A stretch of 64,000 nt of DNA, taken from positions 4,650,001 to 4,714,000 of the forward strand of contig NZ_CP043959.1 of the NCBI RefSeq assembly GCF_008632955.1, written 5' to 3'. Origin of the DNA: Streptomyces tendae. GTDB lineage: Bacteria; Actinomycetota; Actinomycetes; Streptomycetales; Streptomycetaceae. Position numbers and translations under genes: made by a program. Positions 52,745 to 61,802 of the stretch are shown here, in pieces. The notes below the pieces were generated by a model. The model did no database searches. It was given only the letters and a program-made list of their open reading frames with translations, and was not told the DNA's origin. Each line of letters opens with the position of its first letter. The stretch's first letter is position 1.

Positions 52745-53350
52745 TCATCCGGCGAGCAGCGCGGTGAGCAGTTGTTTCAGCCAGGCCCGGGCGCGCTCGA
52801 CGTCCCGGTCCAGCAGCAGTTGGGTGGTGACGCCGTCGTACGCGGCGACCACGGCGTGGGCGGCGCCCTCGCTGTCGCCGAGCACGGCGGGCAGCGCGGT
52901 GTGGCCGCGGGCACGCTCCAGCCGGTCGGCGACGGCCCGCCGCAGGCGCGCCCGGTGGTCGAGCAGGGTGTCCGCCACGCGGGGGTCGCGGGCGGCGCGC
53001 ACCAGGAAGTCGGTCTTGACCAGCAGCCAGTCGCGGTCCAGCAGCAGGACCTCGGAGACCCGGTCGACGGCCGCGGCCACGTCGAGGTCCGGCCCGTCCA
53101 GGGCGAGGGCGCCGGCCACCTGCTCGGCGATCACGTCGGCGCGCTCCGCGTAGAGGGCGAAGAACAGCTCGTCGAGGCCGGCGAAGTTGGAGTAGAAGGC
53201 GCCTCGGGTGTAGCCGGCGGCCTCGCAGATCTCCTCGATGGAGACGTGCCCGAAGCCCTTGGCGGCGAGCACCGTGAAGGCGGCGTCCAGCAGTCTGGCG
53301 CGGGTACGCAGCCGGCGTCTGGTGACGCGTCCCGTCCCGTCCTGCGCCAT
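52745..53350 (-). CDS. TetR-family repressor of the FAD-dehydrogenase unit
   Basis: 201 residues. DNA-binding helices LRTRARLLDAAFTVLAAKGFG and ICEAAGYTRGAFYSNFAGLD, then a helical ligand domain rich in Ala and Leu. ATG 53350 has GAGGGG upstream. Two palindromes lie just upstream (53367-53401) and would be its operator, giving autoregulation and control of the dehydrogenase downstream. Ligand unknown. Confidence 0.93.
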   Translation of the reverse strand: MAQDGTGRVTRRRLRTRARLLDAAFTVLAAKGFGHVSIEEICEAAGYTRGAFYSNFAGLDELFFALYAERADVIAEQVAGALALDGPDLDVAAAVDRVSEVLLLDRDWLLVKTDFLVRAARDPRVADTLLDHRARLRRAVADRLERARGHTALPAVLGDSEGAAHAVVAAYDGVTTQLLLDRDVERARAWLKQLLTALLAG

Positions 53351-53366
53351 GCGATCCCCTCCCGTC

Positions 53367-53401
53367 CGATACGGGAACGTATCCGATACACCGGTGTATC
53401 G
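53367..53401. promoter_or_regulatory. Double palindrome, candidate TetR operator
   Basis: CGATACACCGGTGTATCG (53384-53401) is a perfect 18-bp palindrome. Just beside it GATAC-GGGAAC-GTATC (53367-53382) repeats the same GATAC/GTATC half-sites. Both lie 17-51 bases upstream of the TetR start and share half-site sequence, which suits two repressor dimers. Confidence 0.75.
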
Positions 53402-53467
53402 AACAGTCCCTGGGTCCGGGAATCACGGGGCGCGAGCGGCTCCGGGACGGGACCGCGGGCCGATCTA

Positions 53468-53479
53468 GAACGTATTTTC
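53468..53479 (+). promoter_or_regulatory. SOS-like (LexA) box upstream of alkB-type gene
   Basis: GAACGTATTTTC differs by one base from GAAC-N4-GTTC, the actinobacterial LexA core. With flanks it matches 14 of 16 bases of TCGAACGTATGTTCGA. It lies 22 bases before the ATG of the AlkB homologue. Confidence 0.5.
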
Positions 53480-53501
53480 GATTAAGGGGTACGCTGGTCC
53501 C

Positions 53502-54140
53502 ATGAGCACGCACCACCTTCCGGCGCTCCAGGGCTCGCTGTTCGACCAGGACGACGAACTGCGGCTCGGCCCGCTCGACGGAGTGCGCCGCACCGAACTC
53601 GGCAGCGGCGCCTGGATCGACCTGCTCCCGGGGTGGCTGCACGGGTCCGACGCGCTCTTCGACCACCTGGCCGCCGAGGCGCCCTGGCGGGCGGAGCGAC
53701 GCCAGATGTACGACCAGGTCGTCTCCGTGCCCCGGCTGCTCGCCTACTACGGCGCCGGCGCCCCGCTCCCCCACCCGGTGCTCGCCGAGGCCCGCGACGC
53801 GTTGAGCGCCCACTACGCCGAGGAGCTGGGCGAGCCGTTCGCCACGGCCGGCCTGTGCTACTACCGCGACGGCCGGGACAGCGTCGCCTGGCACGGCGAC
53901 CGGATCGGCCGGGGCGCCCGTGAGGACACCATGGTGGCCATCCTGTCCGTGGGCGCGCCCCGCGACCTGCTGCTGCGGCCCGTCGGCGGGGGCGAGACGG
54001 TGCGCCGTCCCCTCGGGCACGGCGACCTCGTCGTGATGGGCGGGTCCTGCCAGCGGACCTGGGAGCACTGCGTGCCCAAGAGCACGAAGGCAGCGGGCCC
54101 GCGCATCAGCATCCAGTTCCGCCCGCGCGGGGTGAACTGA
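53502..54140 (+). CDS. AlkB-like 2-oxoglutarate/Fe(II) dioxygenase
   Basis: 212 residues. Iron ligands are H131 and D133 in WHGDRIG and H189 in TWEHCVPK; 2-oxoglutarate is bound by arginines in RISIQFRPRG. The substrate lid RLLAYYGAG and LSAHYAEELGEPF fit the AlkB group that removes alkyl lesions from DNA or RNA bases. Its tight link to an SOS-like box supports a DNA repair role. Typical AlkB length. Confidence 0.93.
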   Translation: MSTHHLPALQGSLFDQDDELRLGPLDGVRRTELGSGAWIDLLPGWLHGSDALFDHLAAEAPWRAERRQMYDQVVSVPRLLAYYGAGAPLPHPVLAEARDALSAHYAEELGEPFATAGLCYYRDGRDSVAWHGDRIGRGAREDTMVAILSVGAPRDLLLRPVGGGETVRRPLGHGDLVVMGGSCQRTWEHCVPKSTKAAGPRISIQFRPRGVN

Positions 54141-54237
54141 CCCCGCGCGCAAGCCCTTGCGGAACCGGCGGCGCGGAAGCCTGTCCTCCTCCGCCGGCCC
54201 TCCCCACACTGGTGCGGACCCGTGGCGGGGAGGACCG

Positions 54238-55470
54238 ATGGGTGCTGACGCGGAGCGGGGTGCGGGGTCCGGCCGCCGCGGCGAACTGGACGTCCTGCGC
54301 GCCCTCGTCGTCGTCGGGCTGGTCCTCTTCCACAGCGCCCTGGTGTTCTCCCCGGACGACGACTTCTACGTCAAGAACGCGACGACGACCGGCGCCGTCA
54401 CCGTCCTCGCCGGGTTCGGCGTGGTGTGGGCGATGCCCATGCTGTTCCTGGTCGCCGGCCTGGGCGCCCGGTACTCGATCCGCCGCCGGGGCGCGGCCCG
54501 CTTCGTCCGGGAACGGGTGCTGCGCCTGGGCGTCCCGCTGGTGTTCGGCACCGTCGTGCTGTGCCCGCTCCCCCAGTGGCTGCGGCTGCGCGCCGCCGAC
54601 CCCGGTCACGACGAGTCGTACGCACGGTTCTGGGGGCGGTTCCTGACGGTGGGGCCCGACCCGGCGGACTTCCCGTTCGTGCTGCGCGGCGACCACTTCG
54701 AGACCGGGCATCTGTGGTTCGTCGTCCTGCTGCTCGCCTTCTGCCTGCTGCTGGCGCCGCTCGCGGCCTCGCTGACCAGGGGGGCGGACCGCGCGGCCGA
54801 CGCGGTGCGCCGCCGTCCCGCCCTGCTTCTGCTGCCCGCGCTGCCGCTCGCGGCGATAGACGCCCTGCTCGGCATGGAGGAGGACTACGCGGGCTGGAAC
54901 CGCTGGGCGTACCTGCTGTTCTTCGCCTACGGCTTCGCCCTCGCCGACGACGAGCGGGTCCGCGCGCCGACGCGCCGGGCGGCCGTACGGGTGGGGGTGC
55001 TGGGGGTGGTGCTGTTCGCCGGAACCGCGCCCGGCTTCGTCGCGGGCGACGACCCGTTCACGGCGTGGACGCCGTCCGCCCTCGTGACCCGGGCGCTGTT
55101 CGGTGCGGCGGGGTGGTGCTGGGTGCTGGCGATCCTCGGCCTGCTGGACCGGCCGGCCCGCGGACCGCGCCCCGCCCGGCGGGGACGGGCCACAGGGGTG
55201 CTGCCGTATCTGGCCGTCGCCGCCCTGCCGTTGTACGTGCTGCACCAGCCGGTCGTGGTCGCCTTCGCCTACGGCGTGGTCGGCTGGTCCGCACCCGCGG
55301 GGCTCAAGTACGCGGTGATCGTGGCGGCCTCGTCGGCCACGATCGTGGTGCTGTACGAGTACGGGGTGCGCCGGTGGGCGGCGACCCGGTGGCTGTTCGG
55401 GATGCGCCCGGCACCCGACGCGGCGGAGGCACGCCCGGAGCCGGGGCCGCCTCCCTCGCCCTCCCGCTGA
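54238..55470 (+). CDS. Acyltransferase 3 family membrane protein
   Basis: 410 residues from ATG 54238 (GGGGAGGACC upstream). About ten transmembrane helices; helix 1 carries the family start RGELDVLRALVVVGLVLFHS (Arg and His conserved for catalysis). Others are AMPMLFLVAGLGARYS, HLWFVVLLLAFCLLLAPL and VLPYLAVAALPLYVLHQPVVV. These enzymes transfer acyl groups to membrane-side sugars or antibiotics. The C-terminus is Pro-rich. Acceptor unknown. Confidence 0.92.
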   Translation: MGADAERGAGSGRRGELDVLRALVVVGLVLFHSALVFSPDDDFYVKNATTTGAVTVLAGFGVVWAMPMLFLVAGLGARYSIRRRGAARFVRERVLRLGVPLVFGTVVLCPLPQWLRLRAADPGHDESYARFWGRFLTVGPDPADFPFVLRGDHFETGHLWFVVLLLAFCLLLAPLAASLTRGADRAADAVRRRPALLLLPALPLAAIDALLGMEEDYAGWNRWAYLLFFAYGFALADDERVRAPTRRAAVRVGVLGVVLFAGTAPGFVAGDDPFTAWTPSALVTRALFGAAGWCWVLAILGLLDRPARGPRPARRGRATGVLPYLAVAALPLYVLHQPVVVAFAYGVVGWSAPAGLKYAVIVAASSATIVVLYEYGVRRWAATRWLFGMRPAPDAAEARPEPGPPPSPSR

Positions 55471-55523
55471 TCTGCTTTCCTGTGCTCGTCCAACCGGTAT
55501 GCGGCGAAACGCGCGAGGCGGTC

Positions 55524-56276
55524 ATGAAGGCAACGGTGCGGCAGGTGGCGGACGGCACCTTTCTGGTGCACGGCACGAGCACGAACTGGGTGATCCTCAC
55601 CGAAGGGGACGCCGTCACACTGATCGACACCGGCTACCCGGGCGACCGCGAGGGGCTGCTCGGTTCACTCGCCGAGGTGGGCGCCTCGCCGGAGGCGGTG
55701 ACGGCGGTGCTGATCACCCACGCGCACAACGACCACCTGGGGTCCGCCGAGTTCCTCGCCGCGGTCTACGGCACCCCCGTCCACACCCACGAGGACGAAG
55801 TCCCGCACGCGAGGCGGGACTTCCTGCACCAGGTGAGCGTGGCACGGGTGCTGCGCAACGGCTGGCGTCCCGGAGTGCTGCCGTGGGCCGCGCACGCCCT
55901 GCGCGCCGGCGGCACGGCACACGTGGCGGTCACCGCGCCCACGCCGTTCCCGGGACCCGGCACGGGGCCGCTCGACCTGCCGGGCCGGCCCGTGCCCGTG
56001 CACACCCCCGGCCACACCGCCGGGCACTGCGCGTTCCACCTCCCGCACACCGGGGTGGTGGTGTCCGGAGACGCCCTGGTCAGCGGCCACCCCACCTCGC
56101 GCACCGAGGGGCCGCAGATGCTGACGGACATGTTCCACCGCGAGCGCGCCGCCGCCGTACGGTCGCTGGACGTCCTGGCCGGTCTGGACGGCGATCTGCT
56201 GCTGCCCGGACACGGGCCGCTGCACCGGGGGCCGGTGCGGGACGCCGCCCTCCTCGCCCGGCAGCGCGCGCAATAG
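55524..56276 (+). CDS. Metallo-beta-lactamase-fold hydrolase
   Basis: 250 residues from ATG 55524. Metal-binding motifs: THAHNDHLGS (HxHxDH), HTPGHTAGHCAFH, VSGDALVSG and LLLPGHGPL. Two metal ions can be fully coordinated. It is a general MBL-fold enzyme of the glyoxalase II/quorum lactonase kind; the substrate cannot be told. The unit acyltransferase-MBL-DUF4032 runs in one direction with gaps of 53 and 41 bases. Confidence 0.92.
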   Translation: MKATVRQVADGTFLVHGTSTNWVILTEGDAVTLIDTGYPGDREGLLGSLAEVGASPEAVTAVLITHAHNDHLGSAEFLAAVYGTPVHTHEDEVPHARRDFLHQVSVARVLRNGWRPGVLPWAAHALRAGGTAHVAVTAPTPFPGPGTGPLDLPGRPVPVHTPGHTAGHCAFHLPHTGVVVSGDALVSGHPTSRTEGPQMLTDMFHRERAAAVRSLDVLAGLDGDLLLPGHGPLHRGPVRDAALLARQRAQ

Positions 56277-56317
56277 GCTGAGGTGACGATCACCCGCGAG
56301 ACGAGGACACCGCCGCC

Positions 56318-57550
56318 ATGGCACTGCAGATCAACGCCACCAACCCGGAGCACCCCGCGCTCCTGTTGGAACTGCCGTGGCACCTGCCGCTCGAGGAGTG
56401 GCCGGAGGAGTACCTGGTGCCGCTGCCGCGCGGCATCTCCCGGCACGTCGTGCGCTACGCGCGCGCCGGCGACGAGGTGGTCGCGGTGAAGGAACTCGCC
56501 CAGCGCCCGGCGCTGCGCGAGTACGAACTGCTGCGCGACCTGGACCGGATCGGCATCCCGGCGGTGGATCCGCTGGCCGTGGTCACCGGCCGCACCGACC
56601 CGGGCGGGGAGCCGCTGGAGTGCGTGCTGATCACCCGGCACCTCGGCGGCTCGATGCCGTACCGGTCGATGTTCGAGACGACGCTGCGCCCGGCCACCAT
56701 GCACCGGCTGATGGACGCGCTCGCCGTGCTGCTGGTGCGGCTGCACCTGGCCGGGTTCGCCTGGGGCGACTGCTCGCTGTCCAACACGCTGTTCCGGCGC
56801 GACGCGGGGGCCTACGCCGCCTACCTGGTGGACGCGGAGACCGGCGACCTGCACCCCGAACTCACCGTGGGGCAGCGGGAGTACGACCTGGACCTGGCGC
56901 GGGTCAACATCAGCGGCGAGCTGCTCGACCTCGAGGCCTCCGGCGCGCTGCACCCCTCCGTCGACCCGATCGAGTTCGGCACCGAGATCTGCGCCCGCTA
57001 CCAGGGGCTCTGGCAGGAGCTGACGCGCACCTCGGTCTACCCGGCCGGCAAGCACCACTACATCGAGCGCCGCATCCGCCGGCTGAACGACCTCGGGTTC
57101 GACGTGGCCGAGATGCAGATCGAGCACGCCTCCAACGGCGACTCGGTGACCTTCGTACCCAAGGTCGTCGACGCCGGGCACCACCAGCGCCAGTTGCTGC
57201 GGCTGACCGGGCTGGACACCGAGGAGAACCAGGCCCGCCGGCTGCTGAACGACCTGGAGAGCTGGATGGCCACCCAGGACGACTACGCCCCGGGCGACCC
57301 CCTCGGCGCCCGTCCGGAGGTCCTCGCGCACCGCTGGGTGCGCGAGGTGTTCCGGCCCGCCGTCCGGTCCGTGCCGCTGGAGCTGCGCGGCTCGATGGAC
57401 GCCGCGGAGATCTACCACGAGCTGCTGGAGCACCGCTGGTACCTGTCGGAGCGGGCCCAGCACGACATCGGTCTCGGCACCGCCGTCGAGGACTACGTCC
57501 GCACCATCCTGCCCAAGGCCCGCGACACCCTGCAGCCGACGGACGACTGA
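56318..57550 (+). CDS. DUF4032 protein with kinase-like N-terminal lobe
   Basis: 410 residues. The N-terminal 240 residues have kinase-like landmarks: K58 in VAVKE, a hinge CVLITRHLGGSM, catalytic-loop type WGDCSLSN with D151 and N156, and metal-loop type VDAETG with D172. This is the LPS-kinase-like part found in front of DUF4032 (residues about 240-400, HHQRQLLRLTGLDTEENQA). The family is common in actinobacteria and has no proven substrate. Start ATG 56318 fits the family opening MALQINATNPEHPALLLELPW. Confidence 0.9.
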   Translation: MALQINATNPEHPALLLELPWHLPLEEWPEEYLVPLPRGISRHVVRYARAGDEVVAVKELAQRPALREYELLRDLDRIGIPAVDPLAVVTGRTDPGGEPLECVLITRHLGGSMPYRSMFETTLRPATMHRLMDALAVLLVRLHLAGFAWGDCSLSNTLFRRDAGAYAAYLVDAETGDLHPELTVGQREYDLDLARVNISGELLDLEASGALHPSVDPIEFGTEICARYQGLWQELTRTSVYPAGKHHYIERRIRRLNDLGFDVAEMQIEHASNGDSVTFVPKVVDAGHHQRQLLRLTGLDTEENQARRLLNDLESWMATQDDYAPGDPLGARPEVLAHRWVREVFRPAVRSVPLELRGSMDAAEIYHELLEHRWYLSERAQHDIGLGTAVEDYVRTILPKARDTLQPTDD

Positions 57551-57569
57551 CCGGGACGCCCGGCGGGGA

Positions 57570-58442
57570 TCAGGCGGGCGGCACGACCGCGACCGGGCAG
57601 TCCGCGTGGTGCAGCACGCCTCCCGCCACGGAGCCGATCCGGGCGCCCACGGCGGAGCTGCGGGCCCGGCGCCCGACGACCATCAGCTGGGCCGTGCCCG
57701 ACACCGACAGCAGGACCTGGCCGGCGCTGCCCATCTCGACGTGCTCCACGACGTGCACGTCCGGGTAGCGCTCCCGCCACGGCGCGAGCGCGGCCGCCAG
57801 GTTCTTCCGTTCGAACGGCTCCAGACCGCCGGCCTCGTCGGCGAGCCGCAGCGAGCCGGGGCTGTAGGCGAACACCGGCGGCAGCGTCCAGGCCCGTACC
57901 GCGCGCACGGTGGCGCCGCGCCGGGCCGCGGTCTCGAAGGCGAAGCCGAGGGCGGCGGCGCCGTCCTTCGGGTCGCCCTCCTGTCCGACCACGATCTCGT
58001 GCCCGGCCACCTCGTCGGACGCCTTGTCGCCGGCCCGGACGAACACCACCGGTCGCGCGGCGTCGACGATCACCTGCTGGCCGACCGAGCCCACCAGGAA
58101 CCCCATGATCCGCCCGTGCCCGCGGGAACCGAGCACCAGCATCTCGGCGTCCGCGGCCGCGGCGGTGAGCGTCTCCACCGCGTCGCCCTCGAGGACGTCC
58201 GTGGTGAGGGTCAGGTCGCCGTGCCGTTCGCGGACGGCCCGGGCCGCCTCCTCGGTCGCCTCGCGCACCCACCGCTCCTGGGCGGCCCTGTCCCCGGTGT
58301 CGACCCCCTCGTGCGCCTGGAACCGCCAGGCGTGGACCACCCTGAGCGGGAGTCGCCGGCGGGTCGCCTCCCTGGCCGCCCAGGCCAGCGCGGCGAGGCT
58401 CTCCTCGGTGCCGTCGATCCCTGCCGTGATCGGGCGCGTCAT
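57570..58442 (-). CDS. Tandem universal stress protein (UspA)
   Basis: 290 residues from ATG 58442 (GGGAGGAAC upstream). Two Usp domains: residues 1-142 with VLGSRGHGRIMGFLVGSVGQQ (ATP-binding GxxG-x9-GS) and 150-290 with VVGRRARSSAVGARIGSVAGG. Usp proteins of this kind are induced by hypoxia, starvation or redox stress and bind ATP. Divergent from the response regulator-flavoprotein operon, with which it may share stress control. Confidence 0.94.
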   Translation of the reverse strand: MTRPITAGIDGTEESLAALAWAAREATRRRLPLRVVHAWRFQAHEGVDTGDRAAQERWVREATEEAARAVRERHGDLTLTTDVLEGDAVETLTAAAADAEMLVLGSRGHGRIMGFLVGSVGQQVIVDAARPVVFVRAGDKASDEVAGHEIVVGQEGDPKDGAAALGFAFETAARRGATVRAVRAWTLPPVFAYSPGSLRLADEAGGLEPFERKNLAAALAPWRERYPDVHVVEHVEMGSAGQVLLSVSGTAQLMVVGRRARSSAVGARIGSVAGGVLHHADCPVAVVPPA

Positions 58443-58659
58443 GCCGTTCCTCCCGGTGTCGTGTGCTCGCGGTCCAGTCTTCCCTACGGATCTTCCCTCC
58501 CCCGCACCGCGGTCACCGGTACGCGCCCGCCGGGGGCGGGTTCGCTTACGCCCGCGCGCATCGCGGCGTCCGAACATACGATGGGCACGGGCCGGTGCGG
58601 TGGCTTCGAGGGGCTCTCGGTCCGCCGCCCCGGGGATCCGACCACGATGTGGGGGACGC

Positions 58660-60336
58660 ATGGCACAGCCCGCCGACGCCGCCCGGAGCGTCATCATGAC
58701 CGTGGACGACGACCCGGGCGTCTCCCGTGCCGTGGCCCGGGACCTCAGGCGGCGCTACGGGGAGACGTACCGGATCGTGCGCGCCGAGTCCGGGGAGTCC
58801 GCGCTGGAGGCGCTGCGCGAACTGAAGCTGCGCGGCGACCTGGTCGCCGTGATCCTCGCCGACTACCGGATGCCGCGGATGAACGGCATCGAGTTCCTCG
58901 AGCGCGCCATGGACGTGCATCCCGGGGCGCGCCGGGTGCTGCTGACCGCGTACGCGGACACCGGCGCGGCGATCGACGCGATCAACGTCGTCGACCTGGA
59001 CCACTACCTGCTGAAGCCGTGGGACCCGCCGGAGGAGAAGCTCTACCCGGTCGTGGACGACCTGCTGGAGGCATGGCGGTCCAGCGACCACCGGCCGGTG
59101 CCCAGCACCAAGGTGATCGGTCACCGCTGGTCGGCGCGCTCCTCCGACGTGCGCGAGTTCCTGGCCCGCAACCAGGTGCCCTACCGCTGGTACTCCTCCG
59201 ACGAGCCGGAGGGCCGGCGGCTGCTGGCCGCCGCGGACGAGGACGGGATGCGGCTGCCGGTGGTGATCACCCCGGACGGGGCGCCGCTGGTGGAGCCGGA
59301 CCCCGCGGACCTCGCCGCCCACGTCGGCCTCGCGACGACCCCGACGGCCGACTTCTACGACCTGGTGGTGATCGGCGGCGGCCCCGCGGGCCTCGGCGCG
59401 GCCGTGTACGGGGCCTCGGAGGGACTGCGGACGGTGCTGGTGGAGCGGTCGGCGACCGGCGGGCAGGCCGGGCAGAGCTCCCGTATCGAGAACTACCTCG
59501 GCTTCCCCGACGGGGTCTCGGGGGCACAGCTCACCGACCGGGCGCGCCGGCAGGCCACCCGGTTCGGCGCGGAGATCCTCACCGCGCGGGAGGTGACGGG
59601 GCTCGAGGTGGGCGGCGGCGCCCGGGTCGTACGGTTCTCCGACGGGTCGGCGGTGGCCGCGCACAGCGTGATCCTGGCGACCGGGGTGTCGTACCGGCAG
59701 CTGGCGGCGCCGGGCTGCGAGGAGCTGGGCGGCTGCGGCGTGTACTACGGCTCCGCGCTGACCGAGGCGTCCGCCTGCCAGGGCCACGACGTGTACATCG
59801 TGGGCGGCGCCAACTCGGCCGGGCAGGCGGCCATGTACCTGTCCCGGTTCGCCAAGTCGGTGACGCTGCTGGTGCGCGGGCCGGACCTGTCGGCGTCGAT
59901 GTCGTACTACCTGATCCAGCAGATCGGCCGGGCGCCCAACATCTCCGTGCGGTGCGGCACGGTCGTCGAGGAGGCGCACGGCGACGGGCACCTGGAGCGG
60001 CTGACGCTGCGGGACACCGCGAGCGGGCGCACCGAGGCCGTCGACGCGCAGTGGCTGTTCGTGTTCATCGGCGCCGCCCCGCTGACCGACTGGCTGGACG
60101 GCACCGTGCTGCGCGACGAGCGGGGGTTCATCCTGGCCGGGCCCGACCTCACCGCCGACGGACGCCCGCCCGCCGGCTGGGAGCTGGACCGGCCGCCGTA
60201 TCACCTGGAGACCAACGTCCCGGGCGTGTTCGTCGCGGGCGACGCGCGCGCGGAGTCCGCCAAGCGCGTCGCCTCCGCCGTAGGAGAGGGAGCCATGGCC
60301 GTGATGCTCGTCCACCGGTACCTGGAGCAGTCGTGA
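58660..60336 (+). CDS. Response regulator receiver fused to thioredoxin reductase-like flavoprotein
   Basis: 558 residues from ATG 58660 (GGGGGA upstream). Residues 10-130 form a receiver with phospho-acceptor D68 in VILADYRMPRMNG and K in LLKPWDPP. A linker (150-225, glutaredoxin-like sequence VPYRWYSSDEPEGRRL) precedes the flavoprotein, which has FAD motif VIGGGPAGLGAA (G239), NADPH motif VYIVGGANSAGQAA and the late FAD motif GVFVAGDARAESAKR. The redox-active C-x-x-C of thioredoxin reductase is absent; the matching place reads YYGSALTEA. So a phosphorelay output is a flavin enzyme that cannot do normal disulfide exchange. It is coupled to the kinase by a GTGA overlap. Confidence 0.93.
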   Translation: MAQPADAARSVIMTVDDDPGVSRAVARDLRRRYGETYRIVRAESGESALEALRELKLRGDLVAVILADYRMPRMNGIEFLERAMDVHPGARRVLLTAYADTGAAIDAINVVDLDHYLLKPWDPPEEKLYPVVDDLLEAWRSSDHRPVPSTKVIGHRWSARSSDVREFLARNQVPYRWYSSDEPEGRRLLAAADEDGMRLPVVITPDGAPLVEPDPADLAAHVGLATTPTADFYDLVVIGGGPAGLGAAVYGASEGLRTVLVERSATGGQAGQSSRIENYLGFPDGVSGAQLTDRARRQATRFGAEILTAREVTGLEVGGGARVVRFSDGSAVAAHSVILATGVSYRQLAAPGCEELGGCGVYYGSALTEASACQGHDVYIVGGANSAGQAAMYLSRFAKSVTLLVRGPDLSASMSYYLIQQIGRAPNISVRCGTVVEEAHGDGHLERLTLRDTASGRTEAVDAQWLFVFIGAAPLTDWLDGTVLRDERGFILAGPDLTADGRPPAGWELDRPPYHLETNVPGVFVAGDARAESAKRVASAVGEGAMAVMLVHRYLEQS

Positions 60337-61802
60337 CCGCGCAGTCGATGCCGTGCCTGCCGGACGAGATCGGCTCCCTCTTCCTGTTCGAGAAGCTGAC
60401 CCCCGAGCAGCTGGGGCGGCTGTGCGACGCGGGCCAGGTGGAGCGGTACGAACCCGGCGCGGTCTACACCGAGGGCGACCCCGCCACCTGCTTCTACGTG
60501 CTGGTGGAGGGCACCGTCGTGCTGTCCCGGCGGGTCGGCGGCGACGAGGTGGAGGTCACCCGCACCTCCCAGCGCGGGGTGTACGCGGGGGCCATGCAGG
60601 CCTACCTCGGGGACCGGGTGCCGCAGGTCTACAACAACTCCCTGCGCGTGACGGAGCCGACACGGTTCTTCGTGCTGCCCGCGGACACGTTCGCGGAGAT
60701 CATGCAGGAGTGGTTCCCGATGGCGGTGCACCTGCTGGAGGGGCTGTTCTTCGGGGTGAAGAGCACCCAGCAGGCCGTCGGTCAGCGGGAGCGGCTGCTG
60801 GCCCTCGGATCTCTGTCGGCGGGGCTGACCCACGAGCTCAACAACCCGGCCGCGGCGGCCGTGCGGGCCACGGCCTCGCTGCGCGAACGGGTGGCCAAGA
60901 TGCGCCGCAAGCTGCGGATCATCTCCGAGGGCACCTTCGACCGGCAGACGTTGGCGGGCCTGATCGAGATCCAGGAGCGCACCGCCGAGCGGGTCGCCAA
61001 GGCACCGGTGCTCAGCCCGCTGGAGGCGGCCGACCGGGAGGACACGCTCTCCGACTGGCTGGACGACCACGGCATCGCCGACGGCTGGCGGATCGCCCCG
61101 ACGTTCGTGCAGGCCGGACTGGACGTGGACTGGCTGGAGCAGGTGGCCGCGGCCGTGGACGAGGCACTGCTGCCCAGTGCGGTGGGCTGGCTGAGCTACA
61201 CCGTCGAGACCGAGCTGCTGATGGACGAGATCCAGGACTCCGCGGGCCGCATCTCGCACCTCGTGGACGCCGCCAAGCAGTACTCGCAGCTCGACCGCGC
61301 CCCCTTCCAGGTCGCCGACGTGCATGAACTCCTCGACAGCACGCTGCTGATGCTGTCGGGGAAGACGGGGAAGGGCATTCGCGTGGTCAAGGACTACGAC
61401 CGGACCCTGCCCCGGGTCCCGGCCTACCCCGCGGAGCTCAACCAGGTGTGGACCAACCTCATCGACAACGCGGTCGCAGCGATGAACCACGCGGACGGGG
61501 ACGGCGGCACGGGCACGCTGACCGTGCGCACCGCGCGGGAGAACGACCGGCTGCTGGTGGAGTTCGGCGACACCGGCCCCGGCATCCCGCCGGAGATCCG
61601 CGACCGGGTCTTCGACCCGTTCTTCACCACCAAGCCCGTGGGCGAGGGCACCGGGCTGGGCCTGGACATCTCCTGGCGGATCGTGGTCAACAAGCACCAC
61701 GGCAGCATCCGGTTCGAGTCCGAGCCGGGCGACACCCGCTTCCAGGTGCTCCTCCCGCTCACCGCCCCCGCACCCGACGAGACCCAGGAGGAGTCCGTAT
61801 GA
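60333..61802 (+). CDS. Histidine kinase with N-terminal cyclic nucleotide-binding domain
   Basis: 489 residues, GTG 60333 overlapping the stop of the fusion gene. Residues 10-135 are a cNMP-binding domain (FEKLTPEQLGRLCDAGQ, VYTEGDPATCFYVLVEGTV). HisKA has H167 in GLTHELNNPAAA. Then comes a 150-residue helical insert, and the HATPase with N-box NLIDNAVAAMN, G1 DTGPGIPPEI, F-box DPFFTTK and G2 GTGLGLDISW. No membrane segment, so it reads a cytosolic signal. The natural partner is the receiver of the upstream fusion. Confidence 0.94.
   Translation: MTAQSMPCLPDEIGSLFLFEKLTPEQLGRLCDAGQVERYEPGAVYTEGDPATCFYVLVEGTVVLSRRVGGDEVEVTRTSQRGVYAGAMQAYLGDRVPQVYNNSLRVTEPTRFFVLPADTFAEIMQEWFPMAVHLLEGLFFGVKSTQQAVGQRERLLALGSLSAGLTHELNNPAAAAVRATASLRERVAKMRRKLRIISEGTFDRQTLAGLIEIQERTAERVAKAPVLSPLEAADREDTLSDWLDDHGIADGWRIAPTFVQAGLDVDWLEQVAAAVDEALLPSAVGWLSYTVETELLMDEIQDSAGRISHLVDAAKQYSQLDRAPFQVADVHELLDSTLLMLSGKTGKGIRVVKDYDRTLPRVPAYPAELNQVWTNLIDNAVAAMNHADGDGGTGTLTVRTARENDRLLVEFGDTGPGIPPEIRDRVFDPFFTTKPVGEGTGLGLDISWRIVVNKHHGSIRFESEPGDTRFQVLLPLTAPAPDETQEESV

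Noticed and set aside
52698..54209. N-terminal extension of the FAD dehydrogenase frame up to 54209
   Set aside because: It runs through the TetR and AlkB genes in another frame; the real start is ATG 52697 with a good ribosome site.
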